64,000 nt of DNA from Moorena sp. SIOASIH (GTDB lineage Bacteria > Cyanobacteriota > Cyanobacteriia > Cyanobacteriales > Coleofasciculaceae), in the NCBI RefSeq assembly GCF_010671925.1, contig NZ_JAAHIH010000006.1, positions 496,001-560,000 of the forward strand. Direction: 5' to 3'. A model generated the notes under the pieces. The model did not search any database. It had not been told where the DNA came from and was given only the letters and a program-made list of their open reading frames with translations. Positions within the stretch are counted from its first letter, which is position 1, and each line of letters starts with the position of its first letter. The translations under genes were made by a program, and so were the position numbers. Positions 36,989-45,652 of the stretch are shown here, piece by piece.

Positions 36989-37372
36989 ATGGAACTGATT
37001 CAACTCTTAACTGAAAACCTGGGAGTGCAAGAGAATCAAGCCCAAGGCGGAGCTGGACTTATTTTCCAACTGGCAAAGGACAAGCTGGGAGATGAGAGTT
37101 TTGCCCCAGTACTGCAATCTATTCCAGGGATAAATGATTTGCTCCAAGCAGCACCAAAAAGTGGTGGCATGATGGGAGCCTTGGGAGGATTAGCGGCATC
37201 AATCGGTGGTGAGGTTGGACAATTAGGAACTCTAGCTACCCTGGCAGGAGGTTTTTCTCAACTAGGCATGGATAGTGGGATGATTTCTAAATTTCTACCG
37301 ATAGTCATCTCTTTCGTTCAAAACCAAGGTGGGGACGAGATCAAAAACCTTTTGGAAAAAGTCTTGAGCTAG
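36989..37372 (+). CDS. DUF2780-like small protein
   Basis: 127 residues: MELIQLLTENLGVQENQAQGGAGLIFQLAKDKL, a Gly/Ala-rich centre (MMGALGGLAASIGGEVGQLGTLATLAGG, about 57-84) and QLGMDSGMISKFLPIVISFVQNQGG (about 87-111). This pattern fits the DUF2780 (VcgC/VcgE) family of unknown function. A hydrophobic but glycine-rich helix pair might associate with membranes. No neighbour gives a clue. Confidence 0.6.
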   Translation: MELIQLLTENLGVQENQAQGGAGLIFQLAKDKLGDESFAPVLQSIPGINDLLQAAPKSGGMMGALGGLAASIGGEVGQLGTLATLAGGFSQLGMDSGMISKFLPIVISFVQNQGGDEIKNLLEKVLS

Positions 37373-37508
37373 AGGGATTGATGGGATGGCTGAAATGTGA
37401 TGGTAATCAGGTATCAACCCAAGACTTGGGTATGTTTTCCCAAAGTAAGGGCATCAAAGGGATGAGGGGGAAGATTTTAGGTGGTGACTTAATTTCATCC
37501 TTGATGCT

Positions 37509-37977
37509 TCATCCTTGATGCTTCATCCAGACAAGACACTGGTTCAGCTGATCTTGCATAGTCTGAAGATCAGTATGATACCGGCGTCCATGTCCTGGTA
37601 ATACCCACTCAAAGGAGTAGTTGGTTAATTTCTCCATTGACTTGATTAATTCCTTCCAGGAGTACCAGCAGTGGCGACGAAAGGCAATTAGTTGCTGAAG
37701 TTGATCAGACCAAGCCAGATGGTCACCGGTGAAGAGAAATTTGTTCTTGTACAGTAGAACAGTGTGACCTTTGGTGTGACCAGGAACTGGGATAATCAAC
37801 AGGTCTTTGTCTAAGGTCTTTAATGTCTTTAGGTTTCTCAACAGTACCAATAGAAGAGGTGAGACAAGATAATAGGGCTTGAACAGCTCTCAAGCGTTCT
37901 GTCTCATTAGCAGGTTGATGATAAACGGCAGACTGCTGATCAGCACGATGAAACACTTCCGGATTGACACTCCCCAT
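37509..37977 (-). pseudogene. MBL-fold metallo-hydrolase remnant
   Basis: The C-terminal third of a metallo-beta-lactamase-fold hydrolase reads in one frame (IIPVPGHTKGHTVLLYKNKFLFTGDHLAW, then RRHCWYSWKELIKSMEKL and VLPGHGRRYH). The segment before it (NPEVFHRADQQSAVYHQ) is in another frame, the shift being near 37830. The N-terminal half with the HxHxDH motif is missing: at 37978 the sequence changes into the end of the TnpB element. Metal ligands in GHTKGH, GDHL and GHG are still visible. Dead gene, probably broken by the insertion. Confidence 0.75.
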
Positions 37978-37994
37978 AGCTAGAAGCTAGGGGA
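37971..37994. ncRNA. Terminal hairpin of the IS605-type element (omega-RNA end)
   Basis: TCCCCATAGCT and AGCTAGGGGA form an imperfect hairpin directly at the 3' end of tnpB. In IS200/IS605 elements this position holds the right-end hairpin and the guide RNA scaffold of TnpB. Confidence 0.5.
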
Positions 37995-39182
37995 TTCTCG
38001 GTTCAGCGACTCGTCTTGCCCTTTCAGGTCGGAACCAAAAAGAGTAGAGGACAAATCTCCCCGAGCGTTGAGTAGAGTTCCCGTGTGCCCCACGGTACTT
38101 AAGGCTCTAGTTAGTATATTTTTTGCAGCGTTGTGGTCGCGATCTAGCCGACACCCGCACTTACAGACATGGGTTCTAGTCGATAAGGACTTATTTACTA
38201 CTTCGCCACAATTGGAGCAATTTTGGCTGGTATAGGCAGGGTTTACTGCAACAGTTACCCGACCAAACTTTTGGCCAAAGTATTCCAACCATTCCCGAAA
38301 TTGGTACCAACCTGCATCATTAATAGACTTGGCTAAACAGTGATTTTTAACTAAGTTTTTGACCCTCAAGTCTTCGTAGGCGACCAGGTCGTTAGACCGG
38401 ATTACGCAACGTGCCAGCCTCTTGGCATGTTCTTCACGTTGCCTACTTATTTTGAGGTGTGTCCTGCCTAGCCTATTAATTGCTTTCTTGCGGTTAGCAG
38501 AGCCTTTCTTTTTACGGGAAACTCGGCGCTGATAAAACTTCAGCCGCTTCTCGCCCTTACGATAAAATCTTGGATTTGATTCTGTGTTTCCCTTAGAATC
38601 TGTGTAGAATTCTTTTAGCCCTACATCTAATCCAACGTTGGTATGTGAGGGATCTAGAGATTCCTTAATATCAACTTTGACACAGAATTGAACATAATAA
38701 CCATCTGCGCGACGTACTAATCTGACTCGCTTGATCAATTTCTGGTCGTAACGCCATAATTCCCAAGTCCCCTTGAGTTTGAGTTTACCTATTCCTTTTT
38801 TGTCAATAAAGGAGATTGACTTTGTATCGGGGGAAAGCTTCCAACCAGATGTTTTATACTCAACTGATCTGGAAAACTTCTTGAACTTGGGATAGCCTTT
38901 CTTCCCAGGGATTTGTTTCTTGCAGTTGTTGTAGAACCTAGAAATTGAATTATAAGCCCGTTCCACAGAAGCCTGACAGGCATGAGAGTTCAAATCTTTA
39001 ACAAAAGCAAACTCAGATCTGAGCCACGTATTATGGCGATAAAGGTCTTTTTGTCCTACGCCTTTATTGTCCATCCAATATCGAAGACACTTATTGCGTA
39101 CAAATTGACCCGTCCTGATCGCATCGTCGATGGCGGCATATTGAGTTTTATTCCCTTTGACTTTGAACTCTAAGACGACCAT
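37980..39182 (-). CDS. tnpB: IS200/IS605-type TnpB, apparently intact
   Basis: TnpB is an RNA-guided DNA nuclease of transposons, related to Cas12. The protein has 400 residues from the ATG at 39182 (MVVLEFKVKGNKTQYAAID); a longer frame to 39275 adds an unlikely leader. RuvC-I is NVGLDVGLKEF near 217-227, RuvC-II VAYEDLRVKN near 295-304. The zinc finger is CSNCG...CKCG near 332-352, and RuvC-III RLDRDHNAAKNI near 354-365. All catalytic acids are present. No TnpA lies beside it, so the element would be moved by a transposase elsewhere. It sits in a broken MBL-fold gene. Contrast the dead IS607 tnpB at 24242. Confidence 0.9.
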   Translation of the reverse strand: MVVLEFKVKGNKTQYAAIDDAIRTGQFVRNKCLRYWMDNKGVGQKDLYRHNTWLRSEFAFVKDLNSHACQASVERAYNSISRFYNNCKKQIPGKKGYPKFKKFSRSVEYKTSGWKLSPDTKSISFIDKKGIGKLKLKGTWELWRYDQKLIKRVRLVRRADGYYVQFCVKVDIKESLDPSHTNVGLDVGLKEFYTDSKGNTESNPRFYRKGEKRLKFYQRRVSRKKKGSANRKKAINRLGRTHLKISRQREEHAKRLARCVIRSNDLVAYEDLRVKNLVKNHCLAKSINDAGWYQFREWLEYFGQKFGRVTVAVNPAYTSQNCSNCGEVVNKSLSTRTHVCKCGCRLDRDHNAAKNILTRALSTVGHTGTLLNARGDLSSTLFGSDLKGQDESLNRESPSF

Positions 39183-39272
39183 TTGACGTGGAACAACTAT
39201 ACGTAAACTATAACTCAAAATAAAAAGACTGTCAAGAAAGCCGTCCATTGTTCGCGCAGCGTGGCCTACGGC

Positions 39273-39365
39273 CAAGTTACCGCTTCGATAGGGTCGCCTT
39301 TATGGTCGGCAGGCCGTGAAAAGGGTTAAAACTTATTGAATAAGGCTCCACAATAAACAGGTTTC
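39273..39365. repeat. ~95-bp hairpin element, copy C (degenerate)
   Basis: CAAGTTACCGCTTCGATAGGGTCGCCTTTATGG at one end and AAAAGGGTTAAAACTTATTGAATAAGGCTCC...GGTTTC at the other match copies A and B. The stem arms no longer pair well. It lies just upstream of the TnpB gene. Confidence 0.65.
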
Positions 39366-39516
39366 GTCTCCTAGAAGGACGGGGCTTGAGACCCAAAATT
39401 TTTGGTCAAAGCGTGATTAGGCAAAGCGCATTTTTCAGTTACACCCGACTATGTAGGACAATAAGGCAATAGCCAAACTCTAAGCATTTGGCGAGATTAC
39501 CAACCCTAATCCTATC

Positions 39517-40269
39517 GTGACTAAATTTCTGTTTGTAACTGACCTTGACAATACTCTAGTAGGGGATGATCAGGCTCTCCTTAAACTGAACCCTCTGCTA
39601 AGTCAGCATCGCCAAGAACATGGTACAAGAATCGTTTATGCTACAGGGCGATCCCATAGTTCCTACCACGAGCTCAAAGCCGAGAAGCCACTTCTTGATC
39701 CAGATGCTCTGATCACCTCTGTGGGTACAGAAATTTATGATAATGATCGCCAAGATACGCCCAATCCAGACTGGTGGTCCAAGTTATCTGAAGGCTGGGA
39801 TCGGGAAATGATTGTCGAAACGGCTGCCCAATATCCTGACTTAATTCCCCAAGTAGAATCAGAACAACGCCCCTTTAAAGTCAGCTATCACCTGACGGAA
39901 GAAGCAGCTTTGAGGGTGCTACCTCAACTGGAATCTCAGCTTCAAGGAAGGGGTGTTAATTTCAAGTTGATCTATAGTGGTGGGAAAGACTTAGACATTC
40001 TACCCAGCAATAGCGATAAAGGTCTAGCGGTAGAGTTTTTACGGCAACAGTGGGGAATTGAGCCGGAACGGACAGTGGTTTGTGGCGACTCAGGAAATGA
40101 CATTGCCTTATTTAGCGTTGGCTTTTCCCGAGGAATTATAGTCGGTAACGCCCGACCAGAACTTCGCAAGTGGTACGAAAACAACTCAGCAGATTACCAT
40201 TACCTGGCTCAAGCTCACTGTGCAGGTGGTATACTGGAAGGTTTGAAATATTTTAGCTTTTTGAGTTAG
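39517..40269 (+). CDS. Sucrose-6-phosphate phosphatase-like HAD hydrolase
   Basis: 250 residues with the HAD motifs: I FVTDLDNTLVGDD (6-18), II YATGRSHSS (42-50), III lysine in NSDKGLAVEFL (about 165-175), IV VVCGDSGNDIALF (about 188-200). Sequence and length match the sucrose-phosphatase family (S6PP), which removes phosphate from sucrose-6-phosphate in compatible-solute synthesis; trehalose or glucosylglycerol phosphatases are related. The start is GTG at 39517. No sucrose-phosphate synthase gene is adjacent. Confidence 0.82.
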   Translation: MTKFLFVTDLDNTLVGDDQALLKLNPLLSQHRQEHGTRIVYATGRSHSSYHELKAEKPLLDPDALITSVGTEIYDNDRQDTPNPDWWSKLSEGWDREMIVETAAQYPDLIPQVESEQRPFKVSYHLTEEAALRVLPQLESQLQGRGVNFKLIYSGGKDLDILPSNSDKGLAVEFLRQQWGIEPERTVVCGDSGNDIALFSVGFSRGIIVGNARPELRKWYENNSADYHYLAQAHCAGGILEGLKYFSFLS

Positions 40270-40299
40270 CTTTTTGAGTTGTCAGTAATGATCGCCAAT

Positions 40300-40779
40300 A
40301 CTTAAGAAGTAGTTACAAGTTGCCGGTTTTTAGAGTTACAAGTTGCAGGTTAATCGAGTTACAAGTTGCAGGTTAATCGAGTTAACAACTTGCAGGTTGG
40401 TAGGTTGCAGATTAATCAAGTTACAAGTTGCAGGTTGGTAAGTTGCAGGTTATGCTCTCAACTATCCTTCACTATTTTCGTGGTGGAGTACAACCTTAAA
40501 GCAACCTTGGCCAATAGGCCACGCTACGCGAACAACCAAATAACCTCCCCTACTTCGGACGCCAAAGGCGAACAACCAAATCACCTTAAACCTTAAACCT
40601 TGGCCAATAGGCCACGCTACGCGAACAATCTTCAAGCAACCTTCAACCTTCAACCAACCTTCAACCTTCAACCAACCTTCAACCAACCTTCAACCTTTAA
40701 CCAACCTTCAACCAACCTTCAACCAACTAACCTTCAACCTTAAACCTTCAACCAACCTTCAACCTTCAACCTTCAACTA
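40300..40779. repeat. Array of TACAAGTTGCAGGTT and AACCTTC units with GGCC inserts
   Basis: First 150 bases: repeats of GTTACAAGTTGCAGGTTAATC. Then two copies of CCTTGGCCAATAGGCCACGCTACGCGAACAA (40504 and 40599). Then a long run of AACCTTC and AACCAACCTTC up to the ruvA start. Open frames across it are repeat products. Confidence 0.85.
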
Positions 40780-41415
40780 ATGATCAGCTATCTCAAGGGG
40801 ACAGTAGCTAGCATTCAAAAAAGCACTGGTAATCGGGTCACTCTGATTCTAGATGTCAACTACATTGGGTATGAAATACAAATCACTCGCCGTTTGTCCC
40901 AGGAGTTGCCCGTAGCTTTATCGGAAAAAACCGTGCAAATCTTCACCCATTTGCAAATCCGGGAGGAGCAACAGGTGCTATACGGTTTTGCCTCAGCGGC
41001 TGAGAGGGATTTGTTTCGTCAGTTAATTAGTGTCAACGGTATTGGTGCTCAATTAGCGATCGCACTACTGGACACCTTGGGATTGCCTAATTTAGTCCAA
41101 GCGATTGTCACAGGTAATATTCGTGCCTTATCCAAAACCCCTGGTGTGGGTAGCAAAACCGCTGAACGCATTGCTCTAGAACTGAAAACGAAGTTGGCTC
41201 AATGGCATAAGGTATCGGAGGTAGAGTCCCCACTATCTGCTAATGGACTCTCACCAGGGATTCAGGAAGATGTGGAGATGACTCTTTTAGCTTTGGGATA
41301 TGAAAATGATGAAGTGGCTCAAGCACTCCATGCTATTAGTGAGGATGTTCAGGTAGCTAAAAGCAAGAATGCGGAAGATTGGATTCGAGAAGCGATCGCT
41401 TGGTTGAGTCGCTGA
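40780..41415 (+). CDS. ruvA: Holliday junction DNA helicase subunit RuvA
   Basis: RuvA binds four-way DNA junctions and loads RuvB for branch migration in recombinational repair. 211 residues: N-terminal OB-fold (MISYLKGTVASIQKSTGNRVTLILDVNYIGYEI), tandem helix-hairpin-helix motifs (LISVNGIGAQLAIALLD near 86-102 and LSKTPGVGSKTAERIALEL near 121-139) and the C-terminal RuvB-binding domain (DVEMTLLALGYENDEVAQAL). The HIP1 octamer occurs twice inside the gene. The AACCTTC array runs right up to the start codon, leaving no obvious Shine-Dalgarno. Confidence 0.95.
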   Translation: MISYLKGTVASIQKSTGNRVTLILDVNYIGYEIQITRRLSQELPVALSEKTVQIFTHLQIREEQQVLYGFASAAERDLFRQLISVNGIGAQLAIALLDTLGLPNLVQAIVTGNIRALSKTPGVGSKTAERIALELKTKLAQWHKVSEVESPLSANGLSPGIQEDVEMTLLALGYENDEVAQALHAISEDVQVAKSKNAEDWIREAIAWLSR

Positions 41416-41452
41416 TGATGTTCCTGATCGCACCCAATATAGGGGTTCTAAA

Positions 41453-41569
41453 TATAGCGGTTCCACGAGTGAGGTACATCTGGATCAGCGCTACTAGGGG
41501 GAGAGTGGGAATAGGGGGAGGAGGTTGAAGAAATTTGGGTTTACCTCATCCCACAACAGAACCGCTATA
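41453..41569. repeat. Inverted-repeat element TATAGCGGTTC...GAACCGCTATA
   Basis: The cleanest member of this family: the ends TATAGCGGTTC and GAACCGCTATA are exact complements, and GTGAGGTA/TACCTCAT lie just inside. Internal sequence is GGGGGAG-type. It is followed by CCTGAAA/CCTGCAA heptamers (41578-41647) up to the stop codon of the next gene. Confidence 0.75.
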
Positions 41570-41645
41570 ATCTAACCGAAACCTGAAACCTGAAACCTGA
41601 AACCTGCAACCTGCAACCTGCAACCTGCAACCTGCAACCTGCAAC

Positions 41646-44543
41646 CTAATAAATTACCCTTCTAGTACGAAATCCTTTAAGAGTCTGGGGCAAAAAAGAA
41701 CAATTTAGGGTTTTAGATTTTGGTAGATCGCAATCAAGACAATCGGGAGTAGAAGCTTTTACTCGTCTAGGAAACTTGACATGGAAGGTAGACCCCTTAC
41801 CCACCTTACTCTCTACCGTAATCGTTCCTTGCATCAACTTGACTAAAGATTCTGTAATCGCCAGTCCTAAGCCGGTACCCGAGTACTTGCGAGTTGTAGT
41901 TTGATCAATTTGTTGGAACTCCTCAAAAATATGCTCTAAGTCATCCTGGGCAATTCCAATTCCCGTATCCCTAACAGTGAGCATCAGCCAGTCGGTGGAA
42001 ATTTCCTTGACTACCACCTCTACCCTGCCAATTTCGGTAAACTTAATGGCATTGGAAACCAAATTGACCAAAATCTGCCGCAGGCGGAGGCTATCATTGA
42101 TGACGATGGGATTTTTTAACTTGGTTTGGATATACAACTCTAAATCCTTCTGAGCGGCTAGGCAACGGAATTCATTGATGGTTTCTTTAATCAACCTGTC
42201 CAAAGGCAAACTTTCCAAGGTTAACTCCAGACAAACTGCCTCAATTTTGGACAGGTCAATCATATCCTTAATCAGAGTCAGTAGATGTTGAGCATTATTC
42301 ACAATGCGCTCCATTATATCTGCTTGTTGGTGGGTTAAGGAGCCCTGACGCTGACGCAATAGGAGCTGGGAAAAGCCAATAATGGCATTCATGGGAGTCC
42401 GTAACTCATGGGATATCGTAGAAACAAACTGGGATTTCAACCGTGCTGCTTCCAACAATTGCAGGTTCTGTAGCTTGAGGGATGCATCTCTCATTTCCAG
42501 TTCCCGATTCTGGCGAGCCAGCATAGTGTTCTGAAACTCTAAACGTGCTTCTTGCTCCTCTAAGGCTTTAATCATGCGAGCATTATCAATTGCGATCGCA
42601 GCTTGTTCATTAATCATGCGAGCATTATCAATTGCGATCGCAGCTTGTTCACCCACTGCTGCTAGTAGATTCCGACCTGATTGGTCTAATGCCTCTGGGT
42701 CTTCCCAATTGCCAATAGCTAGTACTCCCAAGCGTCCTGCTTGCACAGACTCAATCGCCACAGCGTAAATAGCTGTAGGTACTTCCTCTTCCAGATGCCG
42801 CGAATCCCAAGCCTTGCGCTGAATTAACTGAGATTTGCCAGTTAAAAAGACTTGAGATAGTAACCCTTGCTCAAGGGGCAAGATGTCTTCCCAGTGCAAC
42901 TTTTGTGTATCAATTCCCGCGTTCACCCTTAAGACTTCAGGGTTACCGAGAGAATTATTGAGAATGATGAAACAAAATTCAACCCCAGCAATCGCTTTAG
43001 CTACCTCCGATACCATCTCCTGCAAGAGATTTGGAAGGTTAGTCAGTCGTTGATTGAGGAGATTAGTCAACTGGTGTAGGGTTCTCAGTTGCTTTTGCTG
43101 TTCATTGAGAATTGTAATTGCCTGCCTGAGATGATCACTGGCCTGGTTTGCCTCTCGGTATAACCGCGCATTTTCAGTGGCTAGGGCAGCGCGACTAGCT
43201 AAATCTTCAGCCAACTTGACATCGATCTCATTGTAGCGGCGACCTGATTCACTCCTAACAAACCAAATTGAGCCCAAGATTTGTGAACCCATTCGTAATG
43301 GTACACAAATGTAAGACTTAATTTTCAATGCCTGTAACATCCTGAGATGGTCAGGATCATCAGCAGCAGCACTCAGGAATTGATCAGAAACCTCAAAATA
43401 GGCATCCGCACAACCTGTACGTAAAACCTTGCCGTTGCCATAGTCTTCATCCCCCTGGGGAGGGTAGCAACGGTGCAGTTCCCAAATCAACTCCTCTTGC
43501 TTTGGGTTAACATGGGCAACGGCAAGACGCTGGTAAGACTGGGGAGTATCATAGCTATCAACTCCCGATACCACATCAATGGCACACCAATCAGCAAAGC
43601 GAGGGATTACCAGCTGCACTAGGTTGTCCAATGTAGTCTGGTAATCGAGGGAAGCTGAAAGTACAGCAGAAGCCTCCGCCAGAAATCGCTGGGATTCTTC
43701 TGCTCGCTTCTGCTGAGTAATATCAGTAATTACACCAGACATCCGGAATGGTACTCCTTGATCATTCAACTGGGCTTTGCCACGAGCAGTACAGTAGCGA
43801 TCTTCTCCAAAAGCACAGGGTAGGTTAAATTCTACATCCAGTTCAAGGTAATCTTGTTGGTAACTAGCCACCGCCTTAGTAACTTTGAGTAGATCTGAGC
43901 AATTTAGTAACTTAAATAAGAGATCAGGGGAAAAGTTATGGTGGTACTTCCCTATCTGTTCAGGCGACAAGCCAGTAATTTCATAGAAGCGGTCATTACA
44001 ATACAGTTGTTTAGTCATCAGGTTCCAGTCCCAGATCCCGTCATTGGAACCTTCTAGCACCAAGCGGTAGCGTTCTTCGCTTTCTTTCAGCCGCTGATGA
44101 GCTACAGCTGCTTCCCGTTCTGCGCGGTAGAGGCGAACTGCATTAGAGAGGCTACGTAAGAGATTTTCTGGTGAGATTTGGCTTTTGGTCAGATAGTCCG
44201 ATGCTCCAGATTTCATCAGCTCAACCGCAATTTGCTCATTAATTTGCTCGTTCCCCTGGTCACTCAACACAATCACAGGGACTTCAATGCCAGCATCACG
44301 GATTTCTTTAACCAGAGTCAATCCGTCCCCATCCGGTAAGTTATAGTCTAATAGAATGCAGTCCAAACTCCCTTGGGTCAGGGTAGAGTTAGCGCAGCGT
44401 GATGCGATGATCGACAAGGCGCTTTTGCTGTCAACTGCAACAGCTATTTTTACGGGTATACCCCCTCTGTTAAGAGCTTTAATTATGGCTTTGCAGTTAA
44501 CTTCATCATCCTCTACGATCAGTAGTCTGATAATCTCGTCCAT
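41646..44543 (-). CDS. Large hybrid kinase: REC-PAS-GAF-GAF-HisKA-HATPase
   Basis: 965 residues, no membrane segment. Receiver 6-130 with phospho-acceptor in CILLDYNLPDGDG. PAS about 150-275 (GSNDGIWDWNLMTKQLYCNDRFYEITG). First GAF-type domain about 285-465, second about 490-650. Then a coiled coil, HisKA with QFVSTISHELRTPMNAIIGFSQLL (about 705-728), and an ATPase domain with NLVSNAIKFTE, DTGIGI and GTGLGLAI. Residues about 645-672 hold a perfect 14-residue tandem duplication (EQAAIAIDNARMIN), each copy spanning a HIP1 octamer. Probably a multi-input cytoplasmic sensor. The LuxR-type regulator gene at 45653 points away and is a possible partner. Confidence 0.88.
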   Translation of the reverse strand: MDEIIRLLIVEDDEVNCKAIIKALNRGGIPVKIAVAVDSKSALSIIASRCANSTLTQGSLDCILLDYNLPDGDGLTLVKEIRDAGIEVPVIVLSDQGNEQINEQIAVELMKSGASDYLTKSQISPENLLRSLSNAVRLYRAEREAAVAHQRLKESEERYRLVLEGSNDGIWDWNLMTKQLYCNDRFYEITGLSPEQIGKYHHNFSPDLLFKLLNCSDLLKVTKAVASYQQDYLELDVEFNLPCAFGEDRYCTARGKAQLNDQGVPFRMSGVITDITQQKRAEESQRFLAEASAVLSASLDYQTTLDNLVQLVIPRFADWCAIDVVSGVDSYDTPQSYQRLAVAHVNPKQEELIWELHRCYPPQGDEDYGNGKVLRTGCADAYFEVSDQFLSAAADDPDHLRMLQALKIKSYICVPLRMGSQILGSIWFVRSESGRRYNEIDVKLAEDLASRAALATENARLYREANQASDHLRQAITILNEQQKQLRTLHQLTNLLNQRLTNLPNLLQEMVSEVAKAIAGVEFCFIILNNSLGNPEVLRVNAGIDTQKLHWEDILPLEQGLLSQVFLTGKSQLIQRKAWDSRHLEEEVPTAIYAVAIESVQAGRLGVLAIGNWEDPEALDQSGRNLLAAVGEQAAIAIDNARMINEQAAIAIDNARMIKALEEQEARLEFQNTMLARQNRELEMRDASLKLQNLQLLEAARLKSQFVSTISHELRTPMNAIIGFSQLLLRQRQGSLTHQQADIMERIVNNAQHLLTLIKDMIDLSKIEAVCLELTLESLPLDRLIKETINEFRCLAAQKDLELYIQTKLKNPIVINDSLRLRQILVNLVSNAIKFTEIGRVEVVVKEISTDWLMLTVRDTGIGIAQDDLEHIFEEFQQIDQTTTRKYSGTGLGLAITESLVKLMQGTITVESKVGKGSTFHVKFPRRVKASTPDCLDCDLPKSKTLNCSFLPQTLKGFRTRRVIY

Positions 44544-44678
44544 GATTTAGCGGTTGAGCTGTTGTCATTGGTTATTGGCTAATGATTAGTGGATAGTGGG
44601 TAGTAGCAGTTCTTGACTGACAACCGACACCTGAGGAGGCTAAGGAATTATATTGAGCCAAATCTATTGTTTAAGTTG

Positions 44679-44797
44679 AAGTATTGCTCAAATTTAGTCA
44701 ACCTTACGGACTTGACAATCTCTCCACGTCGCTTTAGGAAGTATTGCTCAAATTTAGTCAACCTTACGGACTTGACAATCTCTCCACGTCGCTTTAG
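44679..44797. repeat. Two perfect 60-bp tandem copies
   Basis: The unit starts AAGTATTGCTCAAATTTAG and contains CTTACGGACTTGACAATC; period is exactly 60. It lies in the leader region of the hybrid kinase, 130 bases before its start. The weak frame across it is not a gene. Confidence 0.9.
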
Positions 44798-45049
44798 ATT
44801 GTAGGATTCTACCTTACCTCGGTACTAGTCAGAGAGCTTCAGTAAAAATACCGATCTGACTAGGTGGAGGCAATCCCACGGTTGTGTAGTATCACCGAAA
44901 CATTTGCCAAATCGATGAGAATCGACTAGGTATGAGTATACTTGTATAAAAACTCCCTTGATTAGTAATCTCACCCATCTAGGGAATGAACCCATGCTAA
45001 TTTTCCAGTGGTATTTCCTGAGAAACAAACTCCCTTAGATAGATTTTTT

Positions 45050-45066
45050 AGGGGGTTTTACCCCCT
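45050..45066. terminator. G5/C5 hairpin
   Basis: AGGGGG-TTTTA-CCCCCT with a T-run on its left side, so it could terminate a transcript reading on the minus strand. No confident gene is served. Confidence 0.35.
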
Positions 45067-45204
45067 ATTGTATCCTGCTGTTGGATCAGGGAGCATGGGA
45101 CGATCCGCAGATGAGCATAAAGAGTAGGATTTATCGGAATTGGTCATTTCGTGCTGGTGAGACTACCTTTGTTACTCAATAAGCCCATCGGATCTCAATC
45201 CTTA

Positions 45205-45252
45205 GGTGCCCTTGACCCATTAAGAATTAAATTCGCCAAGTAAGAGCGCACC
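45205..45252. repeat. GGTGC...GCGCACC palindromic repeat, copy 4
   Basis: GGTGCCCTTGACCCATTAAG at the left, AATTAAATTCGCCAAGTAAGAGCGCACC at the right. It shares AAGTAAGAGCG with copy 5 in inverted orientation 125 bases away. Confidence 0.75.
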
Positions 45253-45375
45253 TGTTGAGAATCTCCTCTAACCGTTGGAATGGGAAATCCTGCCAACCCC
45301 TATGACAAGTCGTTTTGGCACGACTAACCCCTTATACTCATAGAGTGTAAAGATTATAATAAGTAACTATCCATA

Positions 45376-45419
45376 GGTCCGCTCTTACTTGGCGAATTTA
45401 ATTCGCCACGGGTTGCACC
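45376..45419. repeat. GGTCCGCTC...GGGTTGCACC palindromic repeat, copy 5
   Basis: Centre GGCGAATTTAATTCGCC is a perfect palindrome. Together with copy 4 it forms an inverted pair that could fold the intervening 120 bases. Confidence 0.75.
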
Positions 45420-45652
45420 TCCTGTAACTTCTCAATAACTTTATATCTGATAGCGTAATAGTTTTTGACAAATGCTTTCATTCCAGCTAAATTTAAGTGA
45501 TCGTTGCCAAGAGATAGTCTTTTGGAAACTCTATCCCAAAGTCATAAATATCTACAACTACCAATAGGTGGATATCATGATGATTTTTACCAAAACTTTA
45601 CAAATTTACTCTAAAAATCAATAAACTATAAATCTCATCCCCCTAGACGTTA

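Larger units (their letters stand above)
44798..45652. other. Intergenic region with a terminator-like hairpin and two palindromic repeats
   Basis: A hairpin AGGGGGTTTTACCCCCT is at 45050-45066, preceded by TTTTTT. The two GGTGCG-family repeats are annotated separately. The AT-rich last 100 bases are the likely promoter of the LuxR-type regulator. The frame at 44825-45028 is not convincing. Confidence 0.55.

Noticed and set aside
40366..40686. Frames on both strands with VEGWLKVEG or NRPRYANN segments
   Set aside because: Repeat translation; both strands are open only because of the heptamers.
44825..45028. 67-codon minus-strand frame
   Set aside because: No Shine-Dalgarno, odd composition, next to a tandem duplication; no family resemblance.
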